The notes below the pieces were generated by a model, which was not told the DNA's origin, made no database searches, and was given only the letters and a program-made list of their open reading frames with translations. A stretch of DNA of 64,000 bases, from NCBI RefSeq assembly GCF_020735385.1, contig NZ_CP085953.1, forward strand, positions 310,001 through 374,000. Direction: 5' to 3'. Numbering within the stretch: the first letter of the stretch is position 1; each line of letters opens with the position of its first letter. This document shows, in pieces, positions 19,031-27,888 of this stretch. The translations under genes and the position numbers were made by a program. Origin of the DNA: Granulicatella elegans. GTDB lineage: Bacteria > Bacillota > Bacilli > Lactobacillales > Aerococcaceae.

Positions 19031-20553
19031 AAGAGAACCTCTTTCCTGATTTTTAAGCAACTTCAGTATAACATTGGTTCTCTTTTTTTTATTCTTTTTT
19101 GTCACAAATGTATGATACCTTAACATTGTGCTACAAATCAAAGATAAAAATGTAAAATGGGAAGATAATGTAGAAGAAGGGTATTTTAAGAAGAAAAAAA
19201 GCCTGTTTTTCTTCGCTACCTATACCTATTGCCCAGATGCTTGCCCTAAGTGTGGTTGTGTAAAGCGTGATTTTTCTATTGTTAAAAACGGTACTCGTAC
19301 TTCTAGAATTACGCTTAATCCGGTTTCTGGATTGCCTGCTTTTCTTAAATTAAGAAAACAGCGTTTCTTCTGCCGTAAATGCTCTCATAGTTTTACTGCT
19401 GATACAACTAGTATCGTAGACCTTAATGCTTTTATTTCTAAAAATGTAAAAAATGAAATTAAAGTTAAAGCTTGCGAAACAGTTTCTGAATCCCATATTG
19501 CTAAAGAAATGAATGTTTCCGTTCATACTGTTCGTAGAGTTGTCAATGAAACTGCTGAATCTCTTAGAATTAAGCCTTTAAATGAGTTACCTGAACATAT
19601 GTGTTGGGATGAATTTAAGTCTGTAGCTTCCGCTGAATCTAGTATGAGTTTTGCTTATTGTGACGCTATTACTCATCAACTTGTTGATGTTGTTCAAGAT
19701 AGAAAAATGAAGAATTTAGTTCGTTATTTCAACCAGTTTCCTTTACAAACTCGCTTAAATGTTAAAACAATTTCGATTGATATGTATGCTCCATACATTG
19801 AAGTCATTAAACGTTTATTCCCTAAGGCTAAAATTATTATTGATCCATTTCATATTATTCAAGCTTTAAATAGAGAATTAAACAAGACAAGAACAAGAAA
19901 AATGAATCAAGTACGCTTTAAAGATAGACGTCTTTATAATAAATTAAAACGTTACTGGAAACTAATCTTAAAAAATCGAGATGACCTTCAATCCTATCAC
20001 TACAGCTATTACAGATTATTCGATTGGTTAACGCATTCTCAAGGAATTGTAGATTATTTATTACAAGAAGTACCTTCACTTAAACCAGAATATGAAACAG
20101 TACATCAATTAAGAGAAGCTTTTAAAGAGAGAAATTTCATTGAATTTAAAGAAGAATTGATGAGTGTACAACCAAAACTTCTGTCTGATGGATTAAATCG
20201 TGTTCTCCAAACATTTAAGAAATTTTTACCGTATTTACAAAATTCTTGTGAGTATCCAACACTTTCAAATGGACCTATTGAAGGGATTAACAACAAGATA
20301 AAAGTACTTAAAAGAAATGCATATGGCTACAGCAGTTTTACTCATTTTAGAAATAGAATTCTACTAATGTCTAAACTATTTACTCCAACAACTAAAAAAG
20401 GAATTAAGCAACCTGACGCTGCTTAATTCCTTCACTAAAATTGTTTCATCAACCCTATTTGACAAAGAGCCCTTTTTTATAGGAATATCCATTGTCAAAT
20501 AGTATTTTTTTTTGATAAAATAATACCAATTCAAATACGATTGGAGAGTTACT

Positions 20554-21026
20554 ATGGAAACTAATAACCCACTATTTGACAGACGATGCTATTCTATTTA
20601 TTCTACACAAAAACTCGTGAATAAATTTTATCAACAGGCTTTAGCACCTTTTCAATTAACTTACACACAATAGATTGTTTTAGAAACTCTTTGAGAAGAA
20701 GAAAAACTTTCTTTAGGCGAAATTGGGCAACGAGTTGGCCTTGAAAGCAATACACTAACTCCTCTCTTAAAACGATTAGAAGATACAAACTGATTATTCG
20801 TAGACGTCCTGCAGCTAATAAACGTCAATTAATCATTCGCTTAAGCGCTAATGGAAAGAGACTTCACGATGAATTAGAACAACATTTACGATCTTGTTTT
20901 GCTAGCGTGGAAGGTTTTGATTTTGAAAAAGTAAAAGAACTCATAGCATTAAACAATCAATTAAAACAAACCATTGAAAATTTCATTACGAATAAGGAGG
21001 AAAATGATAACCAAGTAGAACAATAG
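20554..21026 (+). pseudogene. MarR/OhrR-type regulator, multiply inactivated
   Basis: From ATG 20554 (METNNPLFDRRCYSIYSTQK) the frame runs into TAG after TYTQ, TGA at a probable Trp (ETL-stop-EEEK) and a third stop before RRR. A one-base shift then restores RRPAANKRQLIIRLSANGKR to the end at 21026. The wHTH sequence LSLGEIGQRVGLESNTLTPL is typical of MarR/OhrR proteins. It lies directly upstream of the MATE exporter, which it probably once repressed; the exporter may now be deregulated. Confidence 0.88.
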
Positions 21027-21049
21027 ATGTCTACTTTCATTACTGTATT

Positions 21050-22408
21050 ATGTTTAAAAAAACATCTGTTAATTTATTAGATGGTCCTATATTACGATCT
21101 ATCATTGCCTTTGCAATTCCGATTTTAATTTCAAATATTTTCCAACAATTATATAACACTGCAGATATTATGATTGTTGGACGTTATCTTGGCCCTAATG
21201 CTCTTGCAGGGGTTGGAGCAACCGCAGCAATATTCGAACTAGTAATTGGTTTTGCTCTTGGAGTTGGAAATGGGATGGGCGTTGTCATTGCTCGTTGTTT
21301 TGGCGCACAAGATATGACTCAATTAAAACGAGCTGTAGCTTCAACATTAGTAATCGGGTTAGGACTAAGCTTCTTAGTTTCGACAATCGGTCACTTTGGA
21401 ATGTATCCTCTTCTCGAATTTTTAAGCACCCCTTCTGAAATTATCGATTTATCATACCAATATATTCATATGATCGTCCTATGTGTGGGTGTAACATTTG
21501 CCTATAATTTATGTGCTGGTTTGCTTCGTGCAGTTGGAGATAGTCAAGCAGCACTATACTTCTTAATATTTTCTGCTATTGTAAATATTATTTTAGATTT
21601 ATTCTTTATTACTCAATTACATTTAGGCGTACAATCAGCTGGTCTAGCAACGATTATTTCTCAAGGATTATCTGCTATCCTTTGCTTCTTTTATATCCAA
21701 AGAAGAGCCAATTTTCTTCTCCCTCAAAAAGAACACTTTGTACGGGATAAAGAACTCTATCTTGACTTATTAGGACAAGGCTTAGCAATGGGATTGATGA
21801 CTTCGATTGTTTCTATTGGAACAGTCACTTTACAAACTTCGATTAATGCACTTGGAGCAACCATTATTAGCGCTCAAACTTCTGCTAGAAGAATCATGTC
21901 ATTTTCAATGCTACCTGTTTCAGCTATTGCTTCATCCTTAACAACTTTTACTTCTCAGAACTTAGGAGCAAATCGTCCTCAGAGAATTCAACGTGGAATT
22001 TACTTAGGTAGTATGGTTGCCATTATATGGACAATTTTTATCGCCATTACATTGTTTTTTGCCAGTCCAGCATTAAATGAATTAATTTCTGGTTCTACTG
22101 ATCCTGAATTGATTTCTAATGCGTCACTTTATAATCGCATTAGTTCATCCTTCTATCCTGTCTTAGCACTGTTACTTGTGTTAAGAAATAGTTTGCAAGG
22201 ATTAGGACAAAAAATCACACCATTAATTTCAAGTTTTATTGAATTATTTGGGAAAGTTTTATTTGTACTCTTCATTATTCCTTCAACTGGATATATGGGA
22301 GTTATCTTCTGTGAACCACTCATTTGGATTCCAATGACAATTCAGTTATATTATTCTTATAAACATCAACCGATTATTTTATCATTAAAAAACGCATCTC
22401 ATTCCTAA
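21050..22408 (+). CDS. MATE-family multidrug/cation efflux transporter
   Basis: A 452-residue membrane protein with about 12 hydrophobic segments in two halves. The N-terminal half contains the MATE pattern RSIIAFAIPILISNIFQQLY followed by NTADIMIVGRYLG. MATE proteins export drugs or metabolites in exchange for Na+ or H+. The ATG at 21050 has no good ribosome site; the nearest AAGGAGG is about 45 bases upstream, at the end of the dead regulator gene, so translation may be weak or coupled. The substrate cannot be predicted. Confidence 0.85.
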   Translation: MFKKTSVNLLDGPILRSIIAFAIPILISNIFQQLYNTADIMIVGRYLGPNALAGVGATAAIFELVIGFALGVGNGMGVVIARCFGAQDMTQLKRAVASTLVIGLGLSFLVSTIGHFGMYPLLEFLSTPSEIIDLSYQYIHMIVLCVGVTFAYNLCAGLLRAVGDSQAALYFLIFSAIVNIILDLFFITQLHLGVQSAGLATIISQGLSAILCFFYIQRRANFLLPQKEHFVRDKELYLDLLGQGLAMGLMTSIVSIGTVTLQTSINALGATIISAQTSARRIMSFSMLPVSAIASSLTTFTSQNLGANRPQRIQRGIYLGSMVAIIWTIFIAITLFFASPALNELISGSTDPELISNASLYNRISSSFYPVLALLLVLRNSLQGLGQKITPLISSFIELFGKVLFVLFIIPSTGYMGVIFCEPLIWIPMTIQLYYSYKHQPIILSLKNASHS

Positions 22409-22424
22409 AAGAGATGCGTTTTTT
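22387..22424. terminator. Shared convergent terminator
   Basis: A perfect 14-bp stem (AAAAAACGCATCTC with complement, 10-base loop) gives T6 on both strands. It serves the MATE gene (plus) and the LPQTG gene (minus). Confidence 0.92.
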
Positions 22425-22428
22425 GTTA

Positions 22429-22917
22429 TTATTTCACTTTTTCTTTTAACGTTGTTTTGAGCATGAATATTGCTGTCGCTAAACTAGCTAAAGCTAATCC
22501 TAGCATTCCTCCATCAAAACTTTCTCCAGTTTGAGGTAATTGTGGAACTTTCTTTTCCTCCGTTGTTGTTTCTAGAATAGTATTTTCTGGTTCTTTTGTT
22601 CCATAAAATCTGATAGTCTGATAAACTCGAGATAATGTCTTTCCTGTTTTTTTATCCTTATAATTTACTTTACGAGTTACTTCTTTTTCATACCCCTTTG
22701 GTTTGGTATTGACCGCCGTATCTGGTGCTTTTATTCTCCTAGCTGATACTCCATCTTCATCCGTAAATTGTTCAGCATAAGGGAATTGCTTCACAAAAGC
22801 CTCATTTAAAGCTATTTCAGCTGCATTCAGTTTTTCCGTATTATTTTCTTGTGCGCTAACGATATGTGAAGTATACAATCCTCCGAATATCATTGCTGCT
22901 AAAACTATTTTTATCAT
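22429..22917 (-). CDS. Small LPXTG-anchored secreted protein
   Basis: A 162-residue surface protein. Hydrophobic signal segment at residues 2-21 (KIVLAAMIFGGLYTSHIVSA), a charged mature domain with no recognised fold, then the sorting signal LPQTG (about 130), a hydrophobic stretch and a basic tail LKEKVK. Sortase A should attach it to peptidoglycan. ATG 22917 lacks a ribosome site. One more A in the A6 run at 22923-22928 would place an upstream ATG in frame and give the more typical start MKKSRMIK, so the true start or a frameshift is open. Confidence 0.8.
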   Translation of the reverse strand: MIKIVLAAMIFGGLYTSHIVSAQENNTEKLNAAEIALNEAFVKQFPYAEQFTDEDGVSARRIKAPDTAVNTKPKGYEKEVTRKVNYKDKKTGKTLSRVYQTIRFYGTKEPENTILETTTEEKKVPQLPQTGESFDGGMLGLALASLATAIFMLKTTLKEKVK

Positions 22918-23077
22918 TCTACTTTTTTCATTTTAAAACACCCACTTTATCTGTTTTTTCTTTAGAAATTCTTCCATATTCTTTTTCATATTCAGCTTTA
23001 TTGAACCGCTATCAAAATCCGCTTTCAACATTCCTACATTCAATTATTTCTTCCCCTTATGTGAAAAAATCCTAAAA

Positions 23078-23100
23078 TAAAAAAGCCTCCCTTAGGAGAC
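23078..23100 (-). terminator. Terminator after the DUF454 gene
   Basis: A 6-bp stem GTCTCC/GGAGGC (one G-U pair) with a 4-base loop, then T6 on the minus strand. Confidence 0.78.
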
Positions 23101-23108
23101 TTCAATAC

Positions 23109-23465
23109 TTATTTATCTGGAATAACTTTAAAGAGATAATACGTAATAAACACTGTTAATAAAGCTAGACCAATTTTCACATAAATAATTGGGGCAAAAT
23201 AAATGGAAATACCCATTAAAATGTAAATATAAATAATAATTTTCTTTTTACGAGATCGTGCAATAGATTTTGTTTCTAAATAATCCGATACATAAATTTG
23301 GTATAATTTTGTATTCGCAAACCATTCTTCAAATCTTTTCGAACTTTTGGAAAAACAGAATACCGTCAATAACAAAAATGGTGTCGTTGGCAAAACTGGA
23401 AGAACAATTCCTATTATTCCTAATGCTAATGAAATCCATGCTACAACAAAATAAAACCCTCTCAT
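23109..23465 (-). CDS. DUF454 (YbaN) family inner-membrane protein
   Basis: A 118-residue protein with the DUF454 signature GIIGIVLPVLPTTPFLLLTV near the N-terminus and two further membrane segments. Its function is unknown. AAGGAGG lies 5 bases upstream of ATG 23465 and 3 bases after the displaced rlmD stop codon. Before the mobile element inserted, rlmD and this gene were therefore an operon; it now sits behind the recombinase. Confidence 0.87.
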   Translation of the reverse strand: MRGFYFVVAWISLALGIIGIVLPVLPTTPFLLLTVFCFSKSSKRFEEWFANTKLYQIYVSDYLETKSIARSRKKKIIIYIYILMGISIYFAPIIYVKIGLALLTVFITYYLFKVIPDK

Positions 23466-23474
23466 ATTTCCTCC

Positions 23475-25154
23475 TTAATTCATTCTTTCTAATACAGCTA
23501 CTGTTTCAACTTGTTCATCATTGTCCAAACTTATATTTAGGTCATCGTCTATAATTGGGAGCTTGAAAGTAATTGATTTTAGCCATTGTCCGTTAGGTTG
23601 TTTTTCTTCATAAACTTGAATTTCAGAAATCAAAGCTGTAATTAACTGCCTACGCTCTACATCATTCATGACTTTATAGAGTTTATCAAAATAGATCAGA
23701 ACCTTATATATGTTATCTCCTGTGAGTTTTTCAGCTTCAATAGTCTGTTTCTTTGCTTTCGCATCAATTAGTGATGATTCTAATTCATCTATTTTGTCAT
23801 ACATACGATATAGTCTATCATCTAAATCCTGTTTCCTTCTCTTATAATGCTTATCTTCAACATCTAAATTATCTATTTCCTCAATTAGCTTAAACTTTGT
23901 AGAATGACTCTTCCTCAATTCCTTTTGGTAATTATCTATTTCTTTTTCTATTTCAGAGGTGTCCACCTTCATGTTGATTTTTTCTTGCATCATAGAAGCA
24001 AATTTCGGATTACTTACAATCTTGACAATCACCTCTGCAACAGCATCATCTAACAATTCTTCTCTAATTTGCTTACTGAATGTACACTTATGACCTCTTA
24101 TCATCTGCCTATGTTTACAACCATAGTAATAAAAATCTTTATATTTTGTGCCATCCTTCTTTTTCTTGGTACACTTGTTTCCAAACATTCCCACTCCACA
24201 TATAGGGCATTTTACAATTCCAGAAAGCAAGTGTGTGCGTGTATCTTTTCCTTTATTCACATGCTCATATTTCTTTGCTTGAGATTTTAGCTTAACCTGA
24301 GCAGCTTGCCAAACTTCATCGGAAACTATAGCTTCATGTATCCCTTCAGATATTAGATACTCATCTTGTTCAACCTGCTTATATTCATTTCTTGTACCAT
24401 GAACTTTTTCTAAAGTTCTTCTTCCAAATGCTATTTTCCCATTATATACAGGATTCTTTAATATCTTTCTTATAAGACCTGCATCAAACAAAGGATTCTT
24501 ACCATTCTGTCTTGGGATTTTTCTAATTCCATGATTCTCTAAGTATTTAGATAGCCCATTGGCTCCTATCGTAGTATTTACGTACTGGTCGAAAATCGTT
24601 CTTATGGCAACTGCCTCTTCCTCATTTATAAACAGCTTGCCATCTTCAAGTTTATATCCATACGGAGCAAAGCCACCATTCCATTTTCCTTCCCTTGCTT
24701 TTTGAATGCGACCTTCCATTGTTTGAATACGGATGTTTTCTCTTTCTATTTCAGCCACAGCTGATAAAACAGAAATCATTAGTTTCCCAGCATCTTTAGA
24801 TGAATCAATGCCATCTTCAACGCAGATAAGATTAACTCCATAATCCTGCATTGTCTGAAGTGTAGAAAGAACATCAGCGGCATTTCTTGCAAATCTTGAT
24901 AACTTAAACACAAGAACAAAAGATACTCCATCTTTTCCAGATTTTATATCTTCCATCATTCGATTGAACTGTTTTCTACCTTCAATAGACTTGCCAGACT
25001 TTCCGGCATCTTCATACTCTCCAACAATTTCATAATCGTTGTAAATAGCAAAAGATTTCATTCGTGATTTTTGTGCCTCTAACGAATACCCCTCTATCTG
25101 TATTGACGTAGATACTCGTGTATAGAGGTATACTTTTATTTTTTCTTTTGACAT
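23475..25154 (-). CDS. Large serine recombinase of element A; C-terminus derived from rlmD
   Basis: A 559-residue site-specific recombinase. The resolvase domain (1-150) has catalytic Ser15 in VYLYTRVSTSIQ and the helix FKLSRFARNAAD. Then come a recombinase domain (about 160-280), a zinc ribbon (CPICGVGMFGNKC and YGCKHRQ), a coiled coil and a C-terminal tail. The last residues, VETVAVLERMN, match the expected end of RlmD (VETVALL...) and lie outside the att core, so they belong to the host gene. In the excised circle the frame would instead continue VETVALLSKLDVDK into a tail of about 100 residues, giving roughly 651 residues. GAGGT precedes ATG 25154. Confidence 0.93.
   Translation of the reverse strand: MSKEKIKVYLYTRVSTSIQIEGYSLEAQKSRMKSFAIYNDYEIVGEYEDAGKSGKSIEGRKQFNRMMEDIKSGKDGVSFVLVFKLSRFARNAADVLSTLQTMQDYGVNLICVEDGIDSSKDAGKLMISVLSAVAEIERENIRIQTMEGRIQKAREGKWNGGFAPYGYKLEDGKLFINEEEAVAIRTIFDQYVNTTIGANGLSKYLENHGIRKIPRQNGKNPLFDAGLIRKILKNPVYNGKIAFGRRTLEKVHGTRNEYKQVEQDEYLISEGIHEAIVSDEVWQAAQVKLKSQAKKYEHVNKGKDTRTHLLSGIVKCPICGVGMFGNKCTKKKKDGTKYKDFYYYGCKHRQMIRGHKCTFSKQIREELLDDAVAEVIVKIVSNPKFASMMQEKINMKVDTSEIEKEIDNYQKELRKSHSTKFKLIEEIDNLDVEDKHYKRRKQDLDDRLYRMYDKIDELESSLIDAKAKKQTIEAEKLTGDNIYKVLIYFDKLYKVMNDVERRQLITALISEIQVYEEKQPNGQWLKSITFKLPIIDDDLNISLDNDEQVETVAVLERMN
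23497..23509 (-). other. Left att core (recombinase/host junction)
   Basis: GCTACTGTTTCAA on the plus strand encodes VETVA on the minus strand. It matches the cores at 37101 and 43163 (GCTACCGTCTCAA) except at two bases. Sequence to its left is host (old rlmD end), to its right element A. The exact crossover bases cannot be fixed from one strain. Confidence 0.85.
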
Positions 25155-25251
25155 AGCATTAACCTCAATATAACTTTTCTATATCATATATAAACTTTGA
25201 TTTTTAAATTTAAGTTTGGACTATAGTTTCAAGTATATTATAACACTTTTA

Positions 25252-25413
25252 TTAGTCCGTCTCAATTTGTGTTTTTGCCTTGTCAAAACTATTTTTCATC
25301 TCTTGATTTTTTGCTGGCGTTGGATCGGGCAGATTATCTAAATCTAAAGAACCAGCATATTTTGCAATCAGATTTGCTATTAAATCAGCCAATCCATTCC
25401 AGTCATTGTCCAA
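25252..25413 (-). CDS. Small acidic protein upstream of the recombinase (TTG start)
   Basis: A 53-residue reading frame that starts with TTG at 25413, 6 bases after GAGGAGG, and reads MDNDWNGLADLIANLIAKYA then a proline-rich turn and NSFDKAKTQIETD. It lies about 100 bases upstream of the recombinase on the same strand. Small proteins of this look often accompany large serine recombinases in Firmicutes elements; I do not know a proven function. The strong ribosome site and position support it as real. Confidence 0.72.
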   Translation of the reverse strand: MDNDWNGLADLIANLIAKYAGSLDLDNLPDPTPAKNQEMKNSFDKAKTQIETD

Positions 25414-26099
25414 TATATACCTCCTCTAAAGTTTTATATCTAATAATTATTTGTTTAATTAAGTTTTACGACATTGACAAGTGCTTTGGATTAGCAACAT
25501 AGGAATCTCACCTCCGCCTCTATTCCGGATGAGCCGGCTTCAACCTTAGAAGTATCATTATCCTCATTTTCTTCATAGCGGATAGGGTATCCCTCCCTAT
25601 ATTCAAACTCTTACTTATCGCTCACTTTCTTTTTGTTTAGCAGTTCTTGTTTTACCGATTATTCAGCAGAAAGATCTTAGCGGATAGGTTATTACGCTCC
25701 AAAAATAATTAACGTCTTGTCTTGGTCTATTCAATTGTTAAGGTTCAAAATTTATCGAGAGCTATTAATCTTTTAAAAATTTAACCATAAGAAAATATTT
25801 ATCCTGATGAAACAAAATTCTATAAATTACCCTCTTATACTTAACAGTGAAAAGAAGCCTTTCTTGGTAACCAATTTTGAAATAGAATTTGCTTATGTAA
25901 AAAGGTCTAATTCCCACTGCATAAGTAACAGTGAAAATTAGACCCTCTTGGTAATTGTCATCTAAAAGTCTTCTAACATTTCCTTTAATTTATTCTAATC
26001 GCCTTTTAAGTGTCATATTTACATTTTTATTATATCTGGCATACTTTTATACCTTTTTAGACTTAAAGTCTTTAATAGTGGCTTTCCACCTCTTTTTAT
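25414..26099 (-). other. 686-base gap with a gene relic and short repeats
   Basis: No complete gene is seen. A frame ending near 25500 reads EYREGYPIRYEENEDNDTSK and ends RFLCC, but has no start codon and an upstream stop, so it is a relic of unknown identity. At 25842-25876 and 25925-25956 the phrase AACAGTGAAAA followed by TCTTGGTAA is repeated. The terminator at 25904-25944 is described separately. Confidence 0.5.
25904..25944 (-). terminator. Terminator downstream of the replication gene
   Basis: Arms GGTCTAATT and AATTAGACC (9 bp) plus an inner ACTG/CAGT pair, followed on the minus strand by T5. It is about 155 bases past the rep stop codon. Confidence 0.75.
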
Positions 26100-26828
26100 C
26101 TATAAAGATTCTCCTACATCATAATTCATTTTTTTATTTCCTCCTTGATGTCTTAGTTTTTCTTTATCTTCTTCATACCATTTTAAGATTGTCACATAGT
26201 GGTTTTGATAGGTCTTACCGCTGCTTTCCATGTATCTGGATAGTTTATTTATCATTATTTCTGCGTGTGAGTTTAATTTTTCTTTAAGATTTTTGTATTC
26301 TTCTTGGCTTAGCCTTACATTTTTGTATTCTCCATAAAAAATGGGGGTGGACTTTTTATCTATCTCTCCCTCTCTCTCTTTATCTATCTCTATATCTTTC
26401 TCTATCTCTATCTCTTGTCGGACATGGGTTGGACTCATCAAGGACAATGTCCTCTGTTTATTTTGTCTGTATCTTCTTTTTTTCTCTGCCCATGCTGTTT
26501 CTGATCCGATTAAGTTTGGTATTTCAGTTAAATAATATTCATCATTTTCTGTTACAACTTCTAGTAAGCCTTGATTGATTAAATAATTAACTGTAACCAT
26601 TACATCATCGTCTGTTTCATCTATGGTTAGTGCTAACTCTTTTATAAAATCACTTTCTACTCCGTCATAATAGAGTTTTCCCTCATCTTTTAGGCTTAGT
26701 AGTAGAAGTTTTAGGTAGATAATCGTGTAGGTATCTCCTCCCGATATTCTTCTTAATCTTTTTATCCTTTTGTCTGTGAAAAATTCTTCTTTTAATTTTA
26801 TCCAATAATATCTTTTGTTTGTTGCCAT
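26100..26828 (-). CDS. Phage replisome organizer/replication initiator-like protein
   Basis: A 242-residue protein opening MATNKRYYWIKLKEEFFTDK, the N-terminal domain of phage replisome organizer proteins (a winged-helix origin-binding type). The middle contains a Lys/Glu/Ile-rich run (EIEIEKDIEIDKEREGEID) and the end is basic. AAAGGAG precedes ATG 26828. In mobilizable elements such proteins sit beside the mobilization genes and probably allow limited replication of the excised circle; that is inferred. Two tandem dyad repeats lie directly upstream. Confidence 0.82.
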   Translation of the reverse strand: MATNKRYYWIKLKEEFFTDKRIKRLRRISGGDTYTIIYLKLLLLSLKDEGKLYYDGVESDFIKELALTIDETDDDVMVTVNYLINQGLLEVVTENDEYYLTEIPNLIGSETAWAEKKRRYRQNKQRTLSLMSPTHVRQEIEIEKDIEIDKEREGEIDKKSTPIFYGEYKNVRLSQEEYKNLKEKLNSHAEIMINKLSRYMESSGKTYQNHYVTILKWYEEDKEKLRHQGGNKKMNYDVGESL

Positions 26829-26840
26829 ATCTGCTCCTTT

Positions 26841-26883
26841 CTTGATTTTCGATAATCGAAATTCTTGATTTCCGATTTTCGGA
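26841..26883 (-). repeat. Two tandem dyad repeats upstream of rep
   Basis: Two 20-base copies with a 23-base period: CTTGATTTTCGATAATCGAA (26841-26860) and CTTGATTTCCGATTTTCGGA (26864-26883). Each contains a small palindrome (TTCGATAATCGAA; CCGATTTTCGG), and compensating changes keep the second symmetric. They may be iterons or an autoregulatory operator for rep. Confidence 0.6.
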
Positions 26884-26930
26884 AGTCTTGTTATTATAGT
26901 TATTTAAGGGTGTAACTTTTCATTACTCCC

Positions 26931-27458
26931 TTAGATTTCTCTGGTCATATCTTTTTTGTTTGGTTTTACTTTTTCTTTTACTTTCCTTTTGACTTTCTCT
27001 TTTGTCTTATCCTTGTTCTTGGATAGGTCTTTGTATTTCTTTATTTGTTTTAGGATACTTTCTTTTTCTTTTTTATTTTCCTTGGCTATGACTTGTTTAA
27101 AGGCATATTCCATTACTTTTATGTCTTTGGCTTGGAAGAATACTTCATAGTTTTTGCTTTCTTTGTTTTTCATTACTGAGAAACTTATTCCAAGTTTGTT
27201 TAGTTCTTTTTTTAAGTCTTTGAGGTCGCTTTGATCTATGCTTATATTTTCTAGTTGTCCTTTCTTGTAGAGGTCTTTTAGTTTCATTTCATCGCCCATA
27301 AGACTTTTGAGGTTTCCGTTTGCTTTTTCTAAAGTTTCATTCATCTTTTTTCTTATTTCTTTTTCAAGATTGATTGATTCTTTTGCTGCCTTTATTGTGT
27401 ATGTTATTATGGTTTGTGCTGCTTGACCTGCTTCTTTGCTTATTTCTTCGTTTATCAT
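26931..27458 (-). CDS. DUF3801/PcfB-like conjugation accessory protein
   Basis: A 175-residue, very Lys-rich protein beginning MINEEISKEAGQAAQTIITY, with a domain containing LKKELNKLGISFSVMK and a C-terminal tail almost entirely of K, E and V. This matches DUF3801 proteins such as PcfB, normally encoded just before the coupling ATPase (PcfC/VirD4) of conjugative elements. Here the coupling-protein gene is absent; rep follows instead. The basic tail suggests nucleic-acid contact. Good ribosome site before ATG 27458. Confidence 0.75.
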   Translation of the reverse strand: MINEEISKEAGQAAQTIITYTIKAAKESINLEKEIRKKMNETLEKANGNLKSLMGDEMKLKDLYKKGQLENISIDQSDLKDLKKELNKLGISFSVMKNKESKNYEVFFQAKDIKVMEYAFKQVIAKENKKEKESILKQIKKYKDLSKNKDKTKEKVKRKVKEKVKPNKKDMTREI

Positions 27459-27485
27459 GTTTTCTCTCCTTTGTTTGAATTAAAA

Positions 27486-27525
27486 AAAGGGAAGTATAGG
27501 CTTTAATTTTTCTATACTTCCCTTT
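27486..27525 (-). terminator. Terminator between the 57-residue gene and the DUF3801 gene
   Basis: A perfect 14-bp stem, AAAGGGAAGTATAG and its complement, 12-base loop, then a T7 run on the minus strand. Confidence 0.9.
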
Positions 27526-27641
27526 GATTGTTTTTATTTTATTGTTCTTGGTGGTGGAATGCTTTATTTTGTTGTTTTTATAGCTTACTTAGGTATTTAT
27601 ACCTTTTATAATTTAAAATAGCTTACAATACCTTTCCACCT

Positions 27642-27815
27642 TTAGTAGTTTGTGTGTGTTCTTTTGTCTGATAGATAGTTTTTCATGTTGGAATATATAA
27701 TCTGTATTTCTTCATTGTTCATTGCTTTTATTTCTTCTGTGCTTTTATAGGTTTTGTATGTTCCATCTTGATCTGCTTTTATGAGTTCATCTATTAGCTC
27801 TTGCCTTTTATTCAT
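27642..27815 (-). CDS. Small protein downstream of the relaxase
   Basis: A 57-residue frame from ATG 27815, preceded by AGGAGGT 7-8 bases upstream. It reads MNKRQELIDELIKADQDGTY, then a charged helical middle and a His/Thr-rich end. It sits 73 bases past the relaxase stop codon on the same strand and before a strong terminator, so it is probably the last gene of the mobilization transcript. No family recognised. Confidence 0.68.
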   Translation of the reverse strand: MNKRQELIDELIKADQDGTYKTYKSTEEIKAMNNEEIQIIYSNMKNYLSDKRTHTNY

Positions 27816-27888
27816 CTGTATTACCTCCTAGATCTGCCTTTATTTTCTTGGTCATATTATAGCTTGGATAAGATATTTTTACCAGGTC

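Larger units (their letters stand above)
17945..19124 (-). mobile_element. IS1202-like insertion sequence nested in the ISL3 element
   Basis: A 1180-bp element flanked by a perfect 27-bp direct repeat (17918-17944 and 19125-19151). Such unusually long target duplications are the hallmark of the IS1202 group. The 25-bp terminal inverted repeats are imperfect but share a perfect inner 12 bp ending CATTTGTGACA. It encodes one apparently intact DDE transposase on the minus strand. Confidence 0.87.
17900..20426 (+). pseudogene. ISL3-family transposase, split after 15 codons by an IS1202-like element
   Basis: The original gene starts at ATG 17900 (MTTIQEIVLQIKDKN) and resumes at 19152 in the same frame, giving about 439 residues. 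The main part has a zinc-binding N-terminus (CPDACPKCGC, then FFCRKCSH), a helix-turn-helix and a DDE core: MCWDEFKSV, IIIDPFHIIQALN and NGPIEGINNKIKVLKRNAYG. A GTG within the right copy of the target duplication (19128) could in principle restart translation and lose only the first seven residues, but no ribosome site is seen there. Confidence 0.93.
17781..20471 (+). mobile_element. ISL3-family insertion sequence, interrupted
   Basis: The ends are 25-bp imperfect inverted repeats: the left begins GGTTCTATAA and the right, reversed, begins GGCTCTTTGT, and both end ATAGGGTTGATG. The 8-bp direct repeat CTTTTTTA flanks it (17773-17780 and 20472-20479), the expected ISL3 duplication. Without the nested element and its target duplicate it would be about 1484 bp, normal for ISL3. 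It is disabled by the IS1202-like insertion near the start of its transposase. Confidence 0.93.

Noticed and set aside
23475-25154. Self-conjugative ICE
   Set aside because: No coupling protein, VirB4 or other secretion genes are present between the att sites; only mobilization functions.
25842-25956. Repeated AACAGTGAAAA/TCTTGGTAA phrases as a CRISPR-like array
   Set aside because: Only two diverged copies, one forming part of a terminator; no regular spacers and no cas genes.
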